The notes under the pieces: generated by a model
Told to the model about the DNA's origin: nothing
Databases searched by the model: none
Seen by the model: only the letters and a program-made list of their open reading frames with translations
Shown here: piece by piece, positions 33,897 through 43,914 of the stretch
Position numbering within the stretch: the stretch's first letter is position 1
Layout of the letters: each line of letters opens with the position of its first letter
From: Stutzerimonas zhaodongensis
GTDB taxonomy: Bacteria > Pseudomonadota > Gammaproteobacteria > Pseudomonadales > Pseudomonadaceae
Direction: 5' to 3'
DNA: 64,000 nt
Assembly: GCF_003696365.1 (NCBI RefSeq)
Contig: NZ_RFFM01000007.1
Span: forward strand, 101,350-165,349
Position numbers and translations under genes: made by a program

Positions 33897-36695
33897 TTAA
33901 TGGTCGGCAGCTGCTCTGACGCGAGCCCAGTGTTCGACCAACTCCCGCAGCTGAGACATTTCCACGGGCTTGGCCATATGGCCGTCCATCCCTGCCTCCC
34001 GAGCGCGCTCGCGGTGCTCGCTGAGGATATGGGCGGTCAGTGCCACCACTGGCGTTCGCCGGCAGTTTTCCGATGCTTCCCAGGCACGCAGCCGAGCTGT
34101 CGCCTCGAAGCCATCCATTATCGGCATTTCGCAGTCCATCAATACCAGGTCGTATGGGCATGCCTTGATCAACGCCAGCGCTTCTTCGCCGTTGCTGGCC
34201 GTATCGGGCTCGAGATTGAGCTTGCTGAGCATGCCGCGGATGACTTTGGTTGAAATGCTATTGTCTTCCGCGACCAGAATACGGAAGTCGTCCGGCACCG
34301 AAAGCGGCGTACTTTCTTGAATCGCCGAAGACTGTTCGATTGCGCTGGACCGGCGAGCAAGTTCGTCAGCCAGAGTGGTTTTCAAGGTATAGCCGGCAAC
34401 AGGTTTGGCGAGAATGCGTTTGATGCCGGCATTGCGCGCAATAATCTTGCTCGGCGCGCTGCTCATGCCGGTCAGCATGATCAGCAGGATGTCGTGATTC
34501 AGGCTGAAGTCTTCCTTGATTCTGCTTGCCAACTGCATACCGGTCATGCCGGGCATGTCCTGATCCAGTAGTACCACGTCGAAGTACTCGCGAAGGTGGG
34601 CCTTGGTGCGCAGCAGCGCCAGCGCCTCCTTGCCCGAGGCTACAGCGCTGACTTCCAGCCCCCAGCTGCTGCACTGCTGGCTGATCACCTTACGGCATGT
34701 GTCGTTGTCATCCACCACCAGCAGACGTGTGCCTTTGAGCTGGTCGTCAAGGTCGCTGCCAGGTTGCTCGGCCAATTCCGCACTCAGAGGCAAGCTTATC
34801 CATAGGGTGTTGCCGGCTATGCCCCCGGTCTGAATGCCGAACTCACCATCCATGAGATGAACGAGCTGTCTGGCGATGATCAGGCCAAGGCGCCCCCCCA
34901 GTCGGGTTGCCGCGAGGAAGTCGCGGCTGTCCAAGGCCGCATTTAGCAGCGCATCACGCTCTTGTGTTTCCAGGGGGCGCCCGTTGTCCTGCACTGTGAT
35001 ACGCAGGCGTGGCAGACCGTCACGATCATCGGTCGCTGCAGTCAGGAGCACTTCGCCTTCATCGGTCTGCTTGAAGGCGTTCTCCAGCAGATTCAGCAGC
35101 GTCTGGCGCAACCGGGTTGGGTCACCTGCCACGATATGCGGCATCTGGGGCTGTACGAAGCTGATCAGCTCGACCTTCTGCTGTTCCGCCTTTGCGCGGA
35201 AGATGCTCAGGCAATCCTCTATCAGAGCATTGAGGTCGAACTGCACGTCGTCCAGCTCGATCTGTCCGGATTCCAGTTTCGAGATATCGAGAATCTCATT
35301 GATAAGGTTCAGCAGCTCGTTACCAGAGCTGTGGATTGTCTGAACGTAGTCTCGCTGCTTGGCTGATAGCGATGTGCCTAACAGCAACTCGCTCATGCCG
35401 AGGACTCCGTTCATCGGAGTTCGAATTTCATGACTGATCTTTGCCAGAAAGTCAGCCTTGGTTTTGAGTTCGGCACTATTGACCGCTTCAGCGGTGTGCT
35501 GGCTTCGGCTGTCTGCCTGGATCTGCCGCTGGCGCTCAAGCAGGGCGAAGCTGAGGATGAGCCCGGAGCAGGTCGCTACGCTGAACGTAATCCCGGTAAG
35601 CCAGTCCGGGTTGAACTGGTTGAAGCCCAGTAGAACTGGAAGGACGAAAGCGAAGCCGCCGTCGAACACCAGCATCCCAGCGACCAGTAGTCGTGCGGGC
35701 TCGTAACGTTGGCGCCAATGGTGAATAGCCACGGCAGTGACACTGACCGCTGTGACCAACACCAATGTGTAGATGAGCCAGCTGAACCAGAACTGGCCGG
35801 TTGCCAATATCGTTGCAGCCAATGTGCTGATCAAGATTGCCTGCAGGGCAAGCAGCCATGTCACCCAGGCTTTTCTGCGGTGATGAAAGAAGCCAAAGGT
35901 GAAGGCGAGCAATGAGATACAGGTCAGCAGCGCCGCCATGTCGGCGATCAGCGGCTGGCTGAAGATGAGTTTCGGTGACCACACTGCAAGCAGACCGAGG
36001 TTAGCGACTGCGCAGGTCAGCAGGGCGCCATGCAAGACAGCGAGCCAGATGTGGCTGTAGCTGAAGGTGTAAGCAAATCGCAGCAGGTTGTAGATCATCA
36101 GCAATGCCAGCGCGCCGAACAGAGCGCCAAACAGGTACGCGGGGCGTGCCAGCTCGACCAACCCAACCTCGCCGACCGTATTGAACCAAGCCATGATCGG
36201 ATGCGACGACTGCAGCCGGATATAAGCCTCACGGGGCGCGTTGTCGTTGGGCAGCGAGAATAGGTAGGCGCGGGCCGGTAAGGGGCGCGACTCCAGCGGC
36301 CTCAGCTCGCCGGTTTCAATGTGGCGCTCCAGTTGCCCATCGCGCAGCAGGTAGAAGTCCAGATACTGAACCCGCGGCGCGAAAATCCACAACCAGTTGG
36401 GGTCGACTATCGCCGGAAGGTTTACCTGGAGCCAGACGGCATGTTCGTTCGCTGGTGCGGCGTACGAACGCTCATCGATTCGCTGAAAAAGGTTTCGCTG
36501 GCCCACGATTTCGTTGAGGGTCAACAGGCCGGACTGGTCGACCAGCAGACGCCAGTTCGGGCCGGTCTGCTGAGAGGCCTCCGGAGACACGGCAAGCGAT
36601 GATGATTCTGTGGTCTGAGCGAATGCGGGGAAAGCGTTCAGCGCAGCCAGCAATAGACTGAAGGTAAAAGCAATGGCGACCCGGAGTCGACGCAC
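33897..36695 (-). CDS. retS: Hybrid sensor kinase RetS
   Basis: The 932-residue protein has the RetS layout: signal peptide, periplasmic 7TMR-DISMED2 sensor (about residues 35-175), seven membrane spans (about 185-390), HisKA with His422 in FLAKISHEIRTPMNG, an ATPase domain, then two receiver domains with Asp711 (LLDQDMPG) and Asp854 (LMDCEMPIMDG). These track P. aeruginosa His424, Asp713 and Asp858. The ATPase G boxes look degenerate (D-N-G-R-P; G-G-R-L-G-L), as in a kinase acting by binding. RetS antagonises GacS, favouring the acute, motile state. The GTG start at 36695 follows AAGGGA by eight bases. Adjacent purD-purH matches the P. aeruginosa context. Confidence 0.92.
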   Translation of the reverse strand: MRRLRVAIAFTFSLLLAALNAFPAFAQTTESSSLAVSPEASQQTGPNWRLLVDQSGLLTLNEIVGQRNLFQRIDERSYAAPANEHAVWLQVNLPAIVDPNWLWIFAPRVQYLDFYLLRDGQLERHIETGELRPLESRPLPARAYLFSLPNDNAPREAYIRLQSSHPIMAWFNTVGEVGLVELARPAYLFGALFGALALLMIYNLLRFAYTFSYSHIWLAVLHGALLTCAVANLGLLAVWSPKLIFSQPLIADMAALLTCISLLAFTFGFFHHRRKAWVTWLLALQAILISTLAATILATGQFWFSWLIYTLVLVTAVSVTAVAIHHWRQRYEPARLLVAGMLVFDGGFAFVLPVLLGFNQFNPDWLTGITFSVATCSGLILSFALLERQRQIQADSRSQHTAEAVNSAELKTKADFLAKISHEIRTPMNGVLGMSELLLGTSLSAKQRDYVQTIHSSGNELLNLINEILDISKLESGQIELDDVQFDLNALIEDCLSIFRAKAEQQKVELISFVQPQMPHIVAGDPTRLRQTLLNLLENAFKQTDEGEVLLTAATDDRDGLPRLRITVQDNGRPLETQERDALLNAALDSRDFLAATRLGGRLGLIIARQLVHLMDGEFGIQTGGIAGNTLWISLPLSAELAEQPGSDLDDQLKGTRLLVVDDNDTCRKVISQQCSSWGLEVSAVASGKEALALLRTKAHLREYFDVVLLDQDMPGMTGMQLASRIKEDFSLNHDILLIMLTGMSSAPSKIIARNAGIKRILAKPVAGYTLKTTLADELARRSSAIEQSSAIQESTPLSVPDDFRILVAEDNSISTKVIRGMLSKLNLEPDTASNGEEALALIKACPYDLVLMDCEMPIMDGFEATARLRAWEASENCRRTPVVALTAHILSEHRERAREAGMDGHMAKPVEMSQLRELVEHWARVRAAADH

Positions 36696-36797
36696 GATTG
36701 AAGTCCCTTCATCTGTGTGACGGTGGATTATAGCCATCGCCGCGTGACCCGGTAGTGCGCGCAACTCGAATCCAGCGTTGCGCGCATTTGCTGAATC

Positions 36798-38087
36798 TCA
36801 GCCTTCGCCGTGTTCGCGTGCAATGGCTCGATAGCCGATGTCATGTCGATAGAAATGCCCGTCCCACTCGACACGGGCCGCCAGCGCGTAGGCATTCTGC
36901 TGTGCTGCAAATACTGTCTCGCCCAGGGCCGTGGCACATAACACTCGCCCACCAGAAGTGGTGACTACGTCACCCTTCATGGCGGTACCGGCGTGGAAGA
37001 TCTTTCCATCCAGAAGAGCCGCAGCCTCCAGACCACGAATTGCCGCGCCCTTGTTGTAATCGCCCGGGTAGCCGCCAGCGGCCAACACTACGCCAAGGCT
37101 TGGTCGCGGGTCCCACTGCGCTTCGATTTTGTCCAGCGCCTTGGCTAGAGCGGCCTCGATCAGTAGCACCAGGCTCGATTGCAGACGCAGCATGATCGGC
37201 TGGGTTTCGGGGTCGCCGAAGCGGCAGTTGAATTCGATCACCTTGGGTGCACCGCTGCGGTCGATCATCAGGCCTGCGTAGAGAAAGCCAGTATAGACGT
37301 TGCCCTCTGCTGCCATCCCTTTGACGGTTGGCCAGATCACCTCGTCCATGACCCGTTGATGAACCTCGGGTGTAACGACGGGGGCGGGGGAATAAGCTCC
37401 CATACCGCCAGTATTGGGTCCGGTATCACCGTCACCTACACGTTTGTGGTCCTGGCTGGTGGCCATCGGCAGCACATTGGCACCGTCGACCATGACGATG
37501 AAGCTGGCTTCTTCGCCCTCGAGAAATTCTTCGATGACCACCCGCGCCCCGGCGTCGCCAAAAGCATTGCCGGAGAGCATGTCGCGTACGGCATCCTCAG
37601 CTTCCTGCAGCGTCATGGCGACGATTACGCCTTTGCCCGCTGCCAGGCCGTCGGCCTTGATAACGATGGGCGCCCCTTTTTCCTGCAGATAGGCCAGCGC
37701 TGGCTCGACCTCCGTAAAGTTCTGGTACTCGGCTGTTGGGATCCTGTGGCGCGCTAGAAAATCCTTGGTGAACGCCTTGGAACCCTCTAGCTGCGCGGCG
37801 GCTGCCGTTGGTCCAAAACAGTCCAGCCCGCGGGATCGGAACAGGTCGACAACGCCCTTAACCAAAGGGGCTTCTGGGCCAACGATCGTCAGTTGGACGT
37901 TCTGTTCGGCGAAATCCGCAAGCTGCTCGATAGCCAGAACGTCGATCTCCACGTTCTCGCATTTCGCTTCGATTGCAGTGCCAGCATTACCGGGTGCGAC
38001 AAAAACCTTTTCGATGCGTGGGTCCTGCGCGACCTTCCAAGCCAGGGCGTGCTCACGGCCGCCGCTGCCGATGATCAGTACATTCAT
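36798..38087 (-). CDS. purD: Phosphoribosylamine-glycine ligase
   Basis: The 429-residue ATP-grasp enzyme makes glycinamide ribonucleotide in purine synthesis. Motifs are MNVLIIGSGGREHALAWK at the start, APGNAGTA, the ATP loop I-K-A-D-G-L-A-A-G-K-G-V, TGPNTGGMGAYSPAP and E-F-N-C-R-F-G-D-P-E-T-Q. The ATG at 38087 is chosen for the AAGGAGA site seven bases upstream; an earlier ATG at 38144 has none. It lies 200 bp after purH with a terminator-like hairpin between them. Confidence 0.97.
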   Translation of the reverse strand: MNVLIIGSGGREHALAWKVAQDPRIEKVFVAPGNAGTAIEAKCENVEIDVLAIEQLADFAEQNVQLTIVGPEAPLVKGVVDLFRSRGLDCFGPTAAAAQLEGSKAFTKDFLARHRIPTAEYQNFTEVEPALAYLQEKGAPIVIKADGLAAGKGVIVAMTLQEAEDAVRDMLSGNAFGDAGARVVIEEFLEGEEASFIVMVDGANVLPMATSQDHKRVGDGDTGPNTGGMGAYSPAPVVTPEVHQRVMDEVIWPTVKGMAAEGNVYTGFLYAGLMIDRSGAPKVIEFNCRFGDPETQPIMLRLQSSLVLLIEAALAKALDKIEAQWDPRPSLGVVLAAGGYPGDYNKGAAIRGLEAAALLDGKIFHAGTAMKGDVVTTSGGRVLCATALGETVFAAQQNAYALAARVEWDGHFYRHDIGYRAIAREHGEG

Positions 38088-38151
38088 TGCTGTCTCCTTG
38101 AGGAGGCGGGCCAGGGGCCCAATGGTGGATGCGGAAAGGGTCATCCAACCT

Positions 38152-38179
38152 AAAAAAGAGCGACCTCAGAGTTGAGGTC
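38152..38179 (-). terminator. Terminator-like hairpin between purH and purD
   Basis: Read on the minus strand, GACCTCA/TGAGGTC (7 bp, 4-nt loop) is followed after four bases by six T residues. It would partly separate purH from purD transcription or act as an attenuator. Confidence 0.5.
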
Positions 38180-38289
38180 ATGGCCGTGAATACATGCTCG
38201 TCGCCGGTCCCGTCACCACGCAGAGTTACCTTCAGGCAGCAGGCATGGGAAGCGGGACCCGCAACGCAGCAGATGCGGGTGCGGCCGAC

Positions 38290-39894
38290 TTAATGTCGGA
38301 AGTGGCGCATGCCGGTGAAGACCATGGCTATGCCGGCTTCATCCGCAGCTGCAATCACCTCAGCGTCGCGCATCGAACCACCTGGCTGGATAACGGCAGT
38401 GATTCCCGCCTTGGCGGCATTGTCGATGCCGTCGCGGAATGGGAAGAAGGCATCACTCGCCATCACCGCCCCCGGTACAGGCAGGCCGGCGTGCTCAGCC
38501 TTGATCGCGGCGATGCGGGCCGAGTTCACTCGGCTCATCTGGCCGGCGCCGACACCCACGGTTTGGCGATTCTTGGCATATACGATGGCATTGGACTTGA
38601 CGAACTTCGCGACTTTCCAAGCGAAGATCAGGTCGTGAATTTCCTGTTCCGAGGGCGCGCGTTTTGTCACCACTTTGAGGTCCGCTTCGCTGACCATTCC
38701 GATATCCCGGCTTTGGACCAGTAGCCCGCCGTTGACGCGCTTGAAGTCCCAGCCAGGGGCGCGGTCAGCGGGCCACTGACCGCACTCCAGCAGGCGAACG
38801 TTCGCTTTGCTCGCAACAACCTCGCGCGCTTCGGTGGATACACTTGGGGCAATGATGACTTCGACGAACTGTCGTTCCACGATGGCTCGGGCGGTTTCGA
38901 CGTCCAGTTCGCGGTTGAACGCGATGATGCCGCCGAACGCCGACTCGCTGTCGGTGGCATAAGCCAGTTCGTAAGCCTGACGAATGCCGCCTTCATCGTC
39001 CGGAACCACCGCAACGCCGCAAGGATTGGCGTGCTTGACGATCACGCAGGCTGGCTTGACGAAGCTCTTCACGCATTCCAGTGCGGCGTCGGTATCAGCG
39101 ACATTGTTGAAGGAAAGCTCCTTGCCTTGCAGTTGGCGGGCCGTGGCGACGCAGGCTTCGTCGGCTGTTTCTACGTAGAAGGCTGCAATCTGGTGCGGAT
39201 TCTCGCCGTAGCGCATGTCCTGCGCCTTGACGAACTGCGTGGTGAACGTCCGCGGAAGCAAGCTGCGTCCCTCGGTCGAAAGCGTTTCGGCGCTTTGGTC
39301 GACCGTTCCCAGATAGTTGGCAATCATCCCGTCATAGGATGCGGTGTGTTCGAAGGCCTTGAGCGCGAGGTCAAAGCGCTGAGCGTAGGTCAGCCCGCCG
39401 TTTTTCAGGTTCTCGATGACGTTGGCATAGTCGTCGGCGTTGACCACGATGGCGACATCCTTGTGGTTCTTCGCTGCGCTGCGGACCATGGTCGGGCCGC
39501 CGATGTCGATGTTCTCGATGGCATCCGGAAGGGTGCAGCCACTATTGGCGACCGTGGCGGCGAATGGATAGAGATTCACCGCGACCAGATCGATGGGCTT
39601 GATCCCGTGTTCAGCCATGACAGCGCCGTCTAGATCACGGCGGCCAAGAATGCCACCGTGAATCTTCGGATGCAGAGTCTTCACCCGGCCGTCCATCATC
39701 TCCGGGAAGCCGGTGTAATCAGCGACCTCGACCGCCGCAATATCGTTTTCGCGTAGCAGCTTGAACGTGCCGCCAGTGGACAGGATCTCGACGCCAAGGG
39801 CAGCGAGATCGCGGGCAAATTCAACTACTCCTGTCTTGTCGGACACGCTGATCAGCGCGCGGCGGACGGGAAGGCGGGTGCTTTGGTCGGTCAT
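38290..39894 (-). CDS. purH: Bifunctional AICAR transformylase/IMP cyclohydrolase
   Basis: The 534-residue enzyme catalyses the last two steps to IMP. The N-terminal cyclohydrolase domain shows [45 protein letters not shown] and NLYPF; the C-terminal transformylase has [24 protein letters not shown] and the final [12 protein letters not shown] with H-F-R-H as the last residues. Two ATGs are possible; I prefer 39894, seven bases after AGGA, over 39900, which is only two bases from it. Confidence 0.97.
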   Translation of the reverse strand: MTDQSTRLPVRRALISVSDKTGVVEFARDLAALGVEILSTGGTFKLLRENDIAAVEVADYTGFPEMMDGRVKTLHPKIHGGILGRRDLDGAVMAEHGIKPIDLVAVNLYPFAATVANSGCTLPDAIENIDIGGPTMVRSAAKNHKDVAIVVNADDYANVIENLKNGGLTYAQRFDLALKAFEHTASYDGMIANYLGTVDQSAETLSTEGRSLLPRTFTTQFVKAQDMRYGENPHQIAAFYVETADEACVATARQLQGKELSFNNVADTDAALECVKSFVKPACVIVKHANPCGVAVVPDDEGGIRQAYELAYATDSESAFGGIIAFNRELDVETARAIVERQFVEVIIAPSVSTEAREVVASKANVRLLECGQWPADRAPGWDFKRVNGGLLVQSRDIGMVSEADLKVVTKRAPSEQEIHDLIFAWKVAKFVKSNAIVYAKNRQTVGVGAGQMSRVNSARIAAIKAEHAGLPVPGAVMASDAFFPFRDGIDNAAKAGITAVIQPGGSMRDAEVIAAADEAGIAMVFTGMRHFRH

Positions 39895-39978
39895 AGACAT
39901 TTCCTAGGAGCTACAGGCTGCAAGCGGGAGGCTCCAGGTGAAACGGCTTGCTACCGTTCCCTCGGAGCATGCCGTTAG

Positions 39979-40299
39979 TCAGAGAAGATCGTACTGCTTG
40001 AGTTTCTTGCGCAGGGTTCCGCGGTTGAGCCCCAGCAATTCGGAGGCCTTGGTCTGGTTGCCCTTGACGTAATTCATCACGGTTTCCAGAAGCGGCGCCT
40101 CGACCTCGGACAAAACCAGGTTGTAGACGTCCGTGACATCTGCACCTTCGAGACGGGCAAAGTAATTGTGCAACGCCTTTTCCACACTGCCTCGCAGGGT
40201 CTGGCCTGCCTCGCTCGGCGTATTGAGGTGCTGCTTGAGGTTTACGTTGTCGCTCACGGATGTTGTTCCAGTTAACAGTGTTTCGTTCAACAGCGTCAT
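39979..40299 (-). CDS. fis: DNA-binding protein Fis
   Basis: The 106-residue nucleoid protein bends DNA and activates rRNA and tRNA promoters in fast growth. The C-terminal helix-turn-helix is canonical: [32 protein letters not shown] (read in two halves, residues 70-101), ending QYDLL. The N-terminal arm is less conserved. Its ATG overlaps the dusB stop (ATGA), the classic dusB-fis operon. An rrn-type promoter at the right end of the window is a likely target of such a protein. Confidence 0.97.
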   Translation of the reverse strand: MTLLNETLLTGTTSVSDNVNLKQHLNTPSEAGQTLRGSVEKALHNYFARLEGADVTDVYNLVLSEVEAPLLETVMNYVKGNQTKASELLGLNRGTLRKKLKQYDLL

Positions 40300-41309
40300 G
40301 CAGCCACCCCTTTTCCATCCCCTGAGTCAGGGCCTGTACGGCGTTCGGCCAGAAATGCCCGAACGCTGGCGCATTGCGCGTCCCTGTCTTCCAAACCATT
40401 GAACCGGGCACGATATTCACGCGCTCCGGGTAGTGTCGCGAGATACCAGCTGACGTGCTTCCTGGCGATCCGTACGCCCATCACATCACCGTAGAACGCG
40501 TGGAGCGCATGCAGATGCTCCAACAGAATGCGCTCAATCTCTTGCAATTCCGGCGGGGGCAATAACTCGCCCGTCGTGAGGTAGTGATTGATCTCGCGGA
40601 ATATCCAAGGCCTACCCTGCGCCGCTCGACCTATCAGCAGTCCATCGGCTCCGGTAGCCTTCAAAACCTCACTCGCCTTCAGCGGAGTATCGATATCGCC
40701 ATTGGCGAACACCGGAATGGACACCGCTTGCTTGATCGATGCGATGGTGTCGTATTCCGCTTCGCCGGTGTAAAGGTCGGCGCGCGTTCGGCCATGTACT
40801 GCAAGCGCTGCGATCCCACTTTGCTCGGCGATCTTTGCCACCGTGAGCCCGTTCTTGTTCTGTCTGTCCCAGCCGGTACGGATCTTCAGTGTCACGGGGA
40901 CTTCGACCGCTCCGACCACGGCCTCAAGTATGTCCGATACCAACTGCTCATCCTTCATCAGCGCTGAGCCAGCGGCCTTGTTACAGACTTTCTTGGCCGG
41001 GCAGCCCATGTTGATATCGATGATCTGCGCACCCAGCTCGACATTACGGACCGCAGCTTCAGCCAGCATCCGCGGATCAGCCCCGGCGATCTGTACCGAA
41101 CGTGGCTCCGGATCACCCTCATGCAGCAAGCGCAGTCGCGACTTACGGCTGCTCCATAGGCGCACGTCACTGGTCACCATCTCCGATACCACCATGCCTG
41201 CACCCAGGCGGCGACATAGCTGACGGAACGGCTGATCAGTCACGCCTGCCATGGGCGCAAGGATCAGTCGATTCGATAGGGTGTAGGGGCCGATACGTAC
41301 CGCTGACAT
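40296..41309 (-). CDS. dusB: tRNA-dihydrouridine synthase B
   Basis: The 337-residue flavoenzyme reduces uridine in the tRNA D-loop. Signatures are [18 protein letters not shown] (FMN-binding start of the TIM barrel), the active-site [20 protein letters not shown] with its catalytic cysteine, [16 protein letters not shown] and [16 protein letters not shown] helical tRNA-binding C-domain follows. It is co-transcribed with fis. The last residues are variable and low in complexity. Confidence 0.96.
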   Translation of the reverse strand: MSAVRIGPYTLSNRLILAPMAGVTDQPFRQLCRRLGAGMVVSEMVTSDVRLWSSRKSRLRLLHEGDPEPRSVQIAGADPRMLAEAAVRNVELGAQIIDINMGCPAKKVCNKAAGSALMKDEQLVSDILEAVVGAVEVPVTLKIRTGWDRQNKNGLTVAKIAEQSGIAALAVHGRTRADLYTGEAEYDTIASIKQAVSIPVFANGDIDTPLKASEVLKATGADGLLIGRAAQGRPWIFREINHYLTTGELLPPPELQEIERILLEHLHALHAFYGDVMGVRIARKHVSWYLATLPGAREYRARFNGLEDRDAQCASVRAFLAERRTGPDSGDGKGVAA

Positions 41310-41369
41310 GAAGATTCCCTGCTTGGAGCCTGCTTGTTAGGTCGATCGGGACAGCAAAAAAGGGTGTGC

Positions 41370-41398
41370 ATAATACCCGCTACGGATGACGGGTTAAA
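41370..41398 (-). promoter_or_regulatory. Candidate dusB-fis promoter
   Basis: On the minus strand TTTAAC and TATTAT are separated by 17 bp, about 60 bp before dusB. The -10 matches 5 of 6 bases and the -35 only 3 of 6. Confidence 0.4.
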
Positions 41399-41507
41399 GG
41401 CTGTTTTGAACAAAATCTGAACAGCCTGAATCTTATAACTCACGGTAGCAGGCTGTTAGAAAGGTCCGACGAGGAGCGCCGCGCAAGGCTCCCAGCCTGA
41501 CGGCCGG

Positions 41508-42797
41508 TCAGTCTGGCGAAAGAAAGCTCAGGCTGTAGTTAACCGCCGTTGTGCCTGGGTCGAGGATGTCCAGGGCGATGTGGATTGGTATCTGCGAGGG
41601 CATTTCACGTTGTCCTGCAAGCTCTCCGGAGAGATATTCGCCCGGCTTGAAGATACGCTTTGCCAGCGCCTGGCCCCGGATGTCATCGAAGCGGATTTCC
41701 AGCAGAGGAAACGGCTGCGCGAAAGGTGCTCGATTGTAGATTATTGCATCGACCACCAACGCGCCTGAGAAATCGGGATGGCTACGTACTACCAGATTGC
41801 TGCTCTTGATCTGGCTGATATCGACCCTTGGTGGCAACTCGCATCCGATTACGGGGCACACGCGTTCGAGCCATGGGCGGTACTCATCCTGTCGCGCCAG
41901 TTCGCCATAGTTGTAAAACACGTATTGGGTAGCGAGTGCCAGTAAGGCGATCAGGTTTAGAACGCCCCAGCCCAACCAGCGCCCCCAGGGCCGTCTGCGT
42001 GGCTCCCACTCGAGCTGCAGAGGTTCATCATCCAGTTCGAGTAGCGGGTCGCCGCCTGTTTTGCGTGTTGAGGTGCTCGCTCCGCCTTCTGCTTCGGTCA
42101 GATCCGCATTGTTCACGGTGCTGAGCGGTAGGTCCTCCTCATGCTCGATCGGGCCATCGAGGGCTGGTTCCAGGCGTTGTTTTGTTGCCCTGTTGTTGGT
42201 AAGCGTGCTTTCGGGGGGTGAAAGTGGGCTGGGCGGAGCGGGGTGGTCTGAAGTGACGGGGGTGAACTGAAGGTCCGTCGCGTCAAATGAGTGATCTCTA
42301 TCAGCGGATTCTTCTTGCAACCGCACCTCGGTCGCGCTCATCTCGGCTTTTAACAGCTGCTCGGCCCACAGCTCGTCATCAGTGGCGCGGGTCTTTGCGG
42401 ACGGGGTCCGGCGCTCGCTCAGATGAGGCTCCAGCTCCACAAGCTCTCGGGCCAGCTCCAGCTCCTGCCGTTCAAGCTTAGCCAGCTCCTCGTCGAGATC
42501 CAGGCTGTCCAGATCCAGATCATCATGAATCCACAGCGTCTCGTCCGTATTTGCAGGTTTGGCGTGTGGGGGGGCGAGCGGGTGTGCGGGCTCGCTGACC
42601 GGAGTAAGGAGGGTGACGCTCGTGTCATGACCCGTTTCGGTGCTGCCCTGCGACTCCCGCTCGTGCAGGTAACGGGCAGCATTGAAGAGCTCCATGCATG
42701 CGCCGCATCGCACTACGCCATGGGCCGCCGCGAGCTGACTGCGGCTGACGCGGAAGCTGGTATGGCAATGCGGGCATTGGGTGACGAAGCTGGTCAT
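41508..42797 (-). CDS. Zinc-ribbon (MJ0042) and DUF3426 membrane protein
   Basis: The 429-residue protein starts with a zinc ribbon of MJ0042 type (C-P-H-C-H-T-S-F-R-V and V-R-C-G-A-C-M-E-L-F-N-A, residues 8-40). A long acidic, disordered middle follows (about residues 45-260), then one membrane span (about 275-295) and a C-terminal DUF3426 domain. It lies in the conserved prmA-DUF3426-dusB order of pseudomonads. Function is unknown; the zinc ribbon would face the cytoplasm. Confidence 0.85.
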   Translation of the reverse strand: MTSFVTQCPHCHTSFRVSRSQLAAAHGVVRCGACMELFNAARYLHERESQGSTETGHDTSVTLLTPVSEPAHPLAPPHAKPANTDETLWIHDDLDLDSLDLDEELAKLERQELELARELVELEPHLSERRTPSAKTRATDDELWAEQLLKAEMSATEVRLQEESADRDHSFDATDLQFTPVTSDHPAPPSPLSPPESTLTNNRATKQRLEPALDGPIEHEEDLPLSTVNNADLTEAEGGASTSTRKTGGDPLLELDDEPLQLEWEPRRRPWGRWLGWGVLNLIALLALATQYVFYNYGELARQDEYRPWLERVCPVIGCELPPRVDISQIKSSNLVVRSHPDFSGALVVDAIIYNRAPFAQPFPLLEIRFDDIRGQALAKRIFKPGEYLSGELAGQREMPSQIPIHIALDILDPGTTAVNYSLSFLSPD

Positions 42798-42892
42798 GCG
42801 ATGGTCCGGCGGAAATGCCCATAGTCTAGCGCAAGCGCGGCGATGAGCGGCAGTAGCGAACGTTTCGGTTCGTTAGCGCGGCTTCAGCTGCT

Positions 42893-43774
42893 TCATCCTC
42901 TCCGTACGCCCGTTATTCGAACCCAGCCATCTTTTTCGGCGGTTGTGTCGAGTTCGAATTGGTCCGCGTAGGCAGCACGGACCTCCTCGGCCTGCTCGGC
43001 CAGGATGCCTGATAGCGCGAGGCGGCCGCCGGGCTTGACCCGTTCGATGATTTGAGGTGCCAACGCTACTAACGGACCGGCGAGGATATTGGCAACCACG
43101 ACGTCGGCCTGACCCTCCGGCAGTTGCTCGGGCAGATACAGCGGGAAGCGCGCGGGGTCAATGCCATTACGACCGGCATTGTCCCGCGAGGCTTCGATAG
43201 CTTGTACGTCGATGTCCGTGCCGACTGCTTGCTTGGCGCCCAGAAGCAAAGCGGCGATGGCGAGAATGCCGGAGCCGCAGCCGAAATCCAGCACCTGCAA
43301 ACCATCCAGCGATTGGGCGTCGAGCCATTCCAGGCACAGCGCGGTAGTAGGATGAGTACCGGTGCCAAAAGCCAGACCGGGATCAAGCAGCAAATTCACT
43401 GCGTCCGGCTCGGGTGCCGCATGCCAGCTGGGCACGATCCACAGCCGACGGCCGAAGCGCATTGGATGGAAGTTATCCATCCAGCTGCGTTCCCAGTCCT
43501 GATCCTCGATGCGCTCGAGGAGATAGTCGGGTAAGTCGCCCTGTATCAGCAATCGCAAGTGGGCAAGCAGGTTGGCCTCGTCAGCGTCGCCTTCGAACAA
43601 AGCCAATAGGTGGGTGTGTGACCATAACGGGGTTGTCCCCAGGTCCGGCTCGAATATTGGCTGATCTTCGGCGTCCATGAAGGTCACGGATACCGCGCCG
43701 ACGCCCAGCAGGGCATCTTCAAAGGCTTCGGCCTGTTCCGGAGCAATAGCGAGACGAAGTTGTAGCCAGGACAT
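42893..43774 (-). CDS. prmA: Ribosomal protein L11 methyltransferase
   Basis: The 293-residue enzyme trimethylates lysines and the N-terminus of ribosomal protein L11. The N-terminal L11-binding domain ([20 protein letters not shown]) is followed by the class I fold with [53 protein letters not shown] and [10 protein letters not shown]. The ATG at 43774 follows GTGAGG; an earlier ATG at 43813 lies in the leader. It is downstream of accC on the same strand. Confidence 0.96.
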   Translation of the reverse strand: MSWLQLRLAIAPEQAEAFEDALLGVGAVSVTFMDAEDQPIFEPDLGTTPLWSHTHLLALFEGDADEANLLAHLRLLIQGDLPDYLLERIEDQDWERSWMDNFHPMRFGRRLWIVPSWHAAPEPDAVNLLLDPGLAFGTGTHPTTALCLEWLDAQSLDGLQVLDFGCGSGILAIAALLLGAKQAVGTDIDVQAIEASRDNAGRNGIDPARFPLYLPEQLPEGQADVVVANILAGPLVALAPQIIERVKPGGRLALSGILAEQAEEVRAAYADQFELDTTAEKDGWVRITGVRRG

Positions 43775-43870
43775 GGATGCCTCACAAAGTTGGCGACCGC
43801 TCGTGACGATCAAAGGGGCGCAAGCTTACTGCGCCCTGGCGCTGGCTTCCATCATCGGTCGCCTCAGAAA

Positions 43871-43901
43871 CGACAAGGGCCGCCAATGGCAGCCCTTGTC
43901 G
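43871..43901 (-). terminator. Hairpin after accC
   Basis: A perfect 10-bp inverted repeat, CGACAAGGGC/GCCCTTGTCG, begins 14 bp after the accC stop; on the minus strand it is followed by GTTTCT. The U-tract is short, so termination may be partial. Confidence 0.55.
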
Positions 43902-43914
43902 AATCAGCACTTGA

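Noticed and set aside
39901..39978. REP-like repeat between purH and fis (CTTGCAGCCTGTAGC-type sequence)
   Set aside because: Only a single partial unit is seen in this window, so a repeat family cannot be supported.
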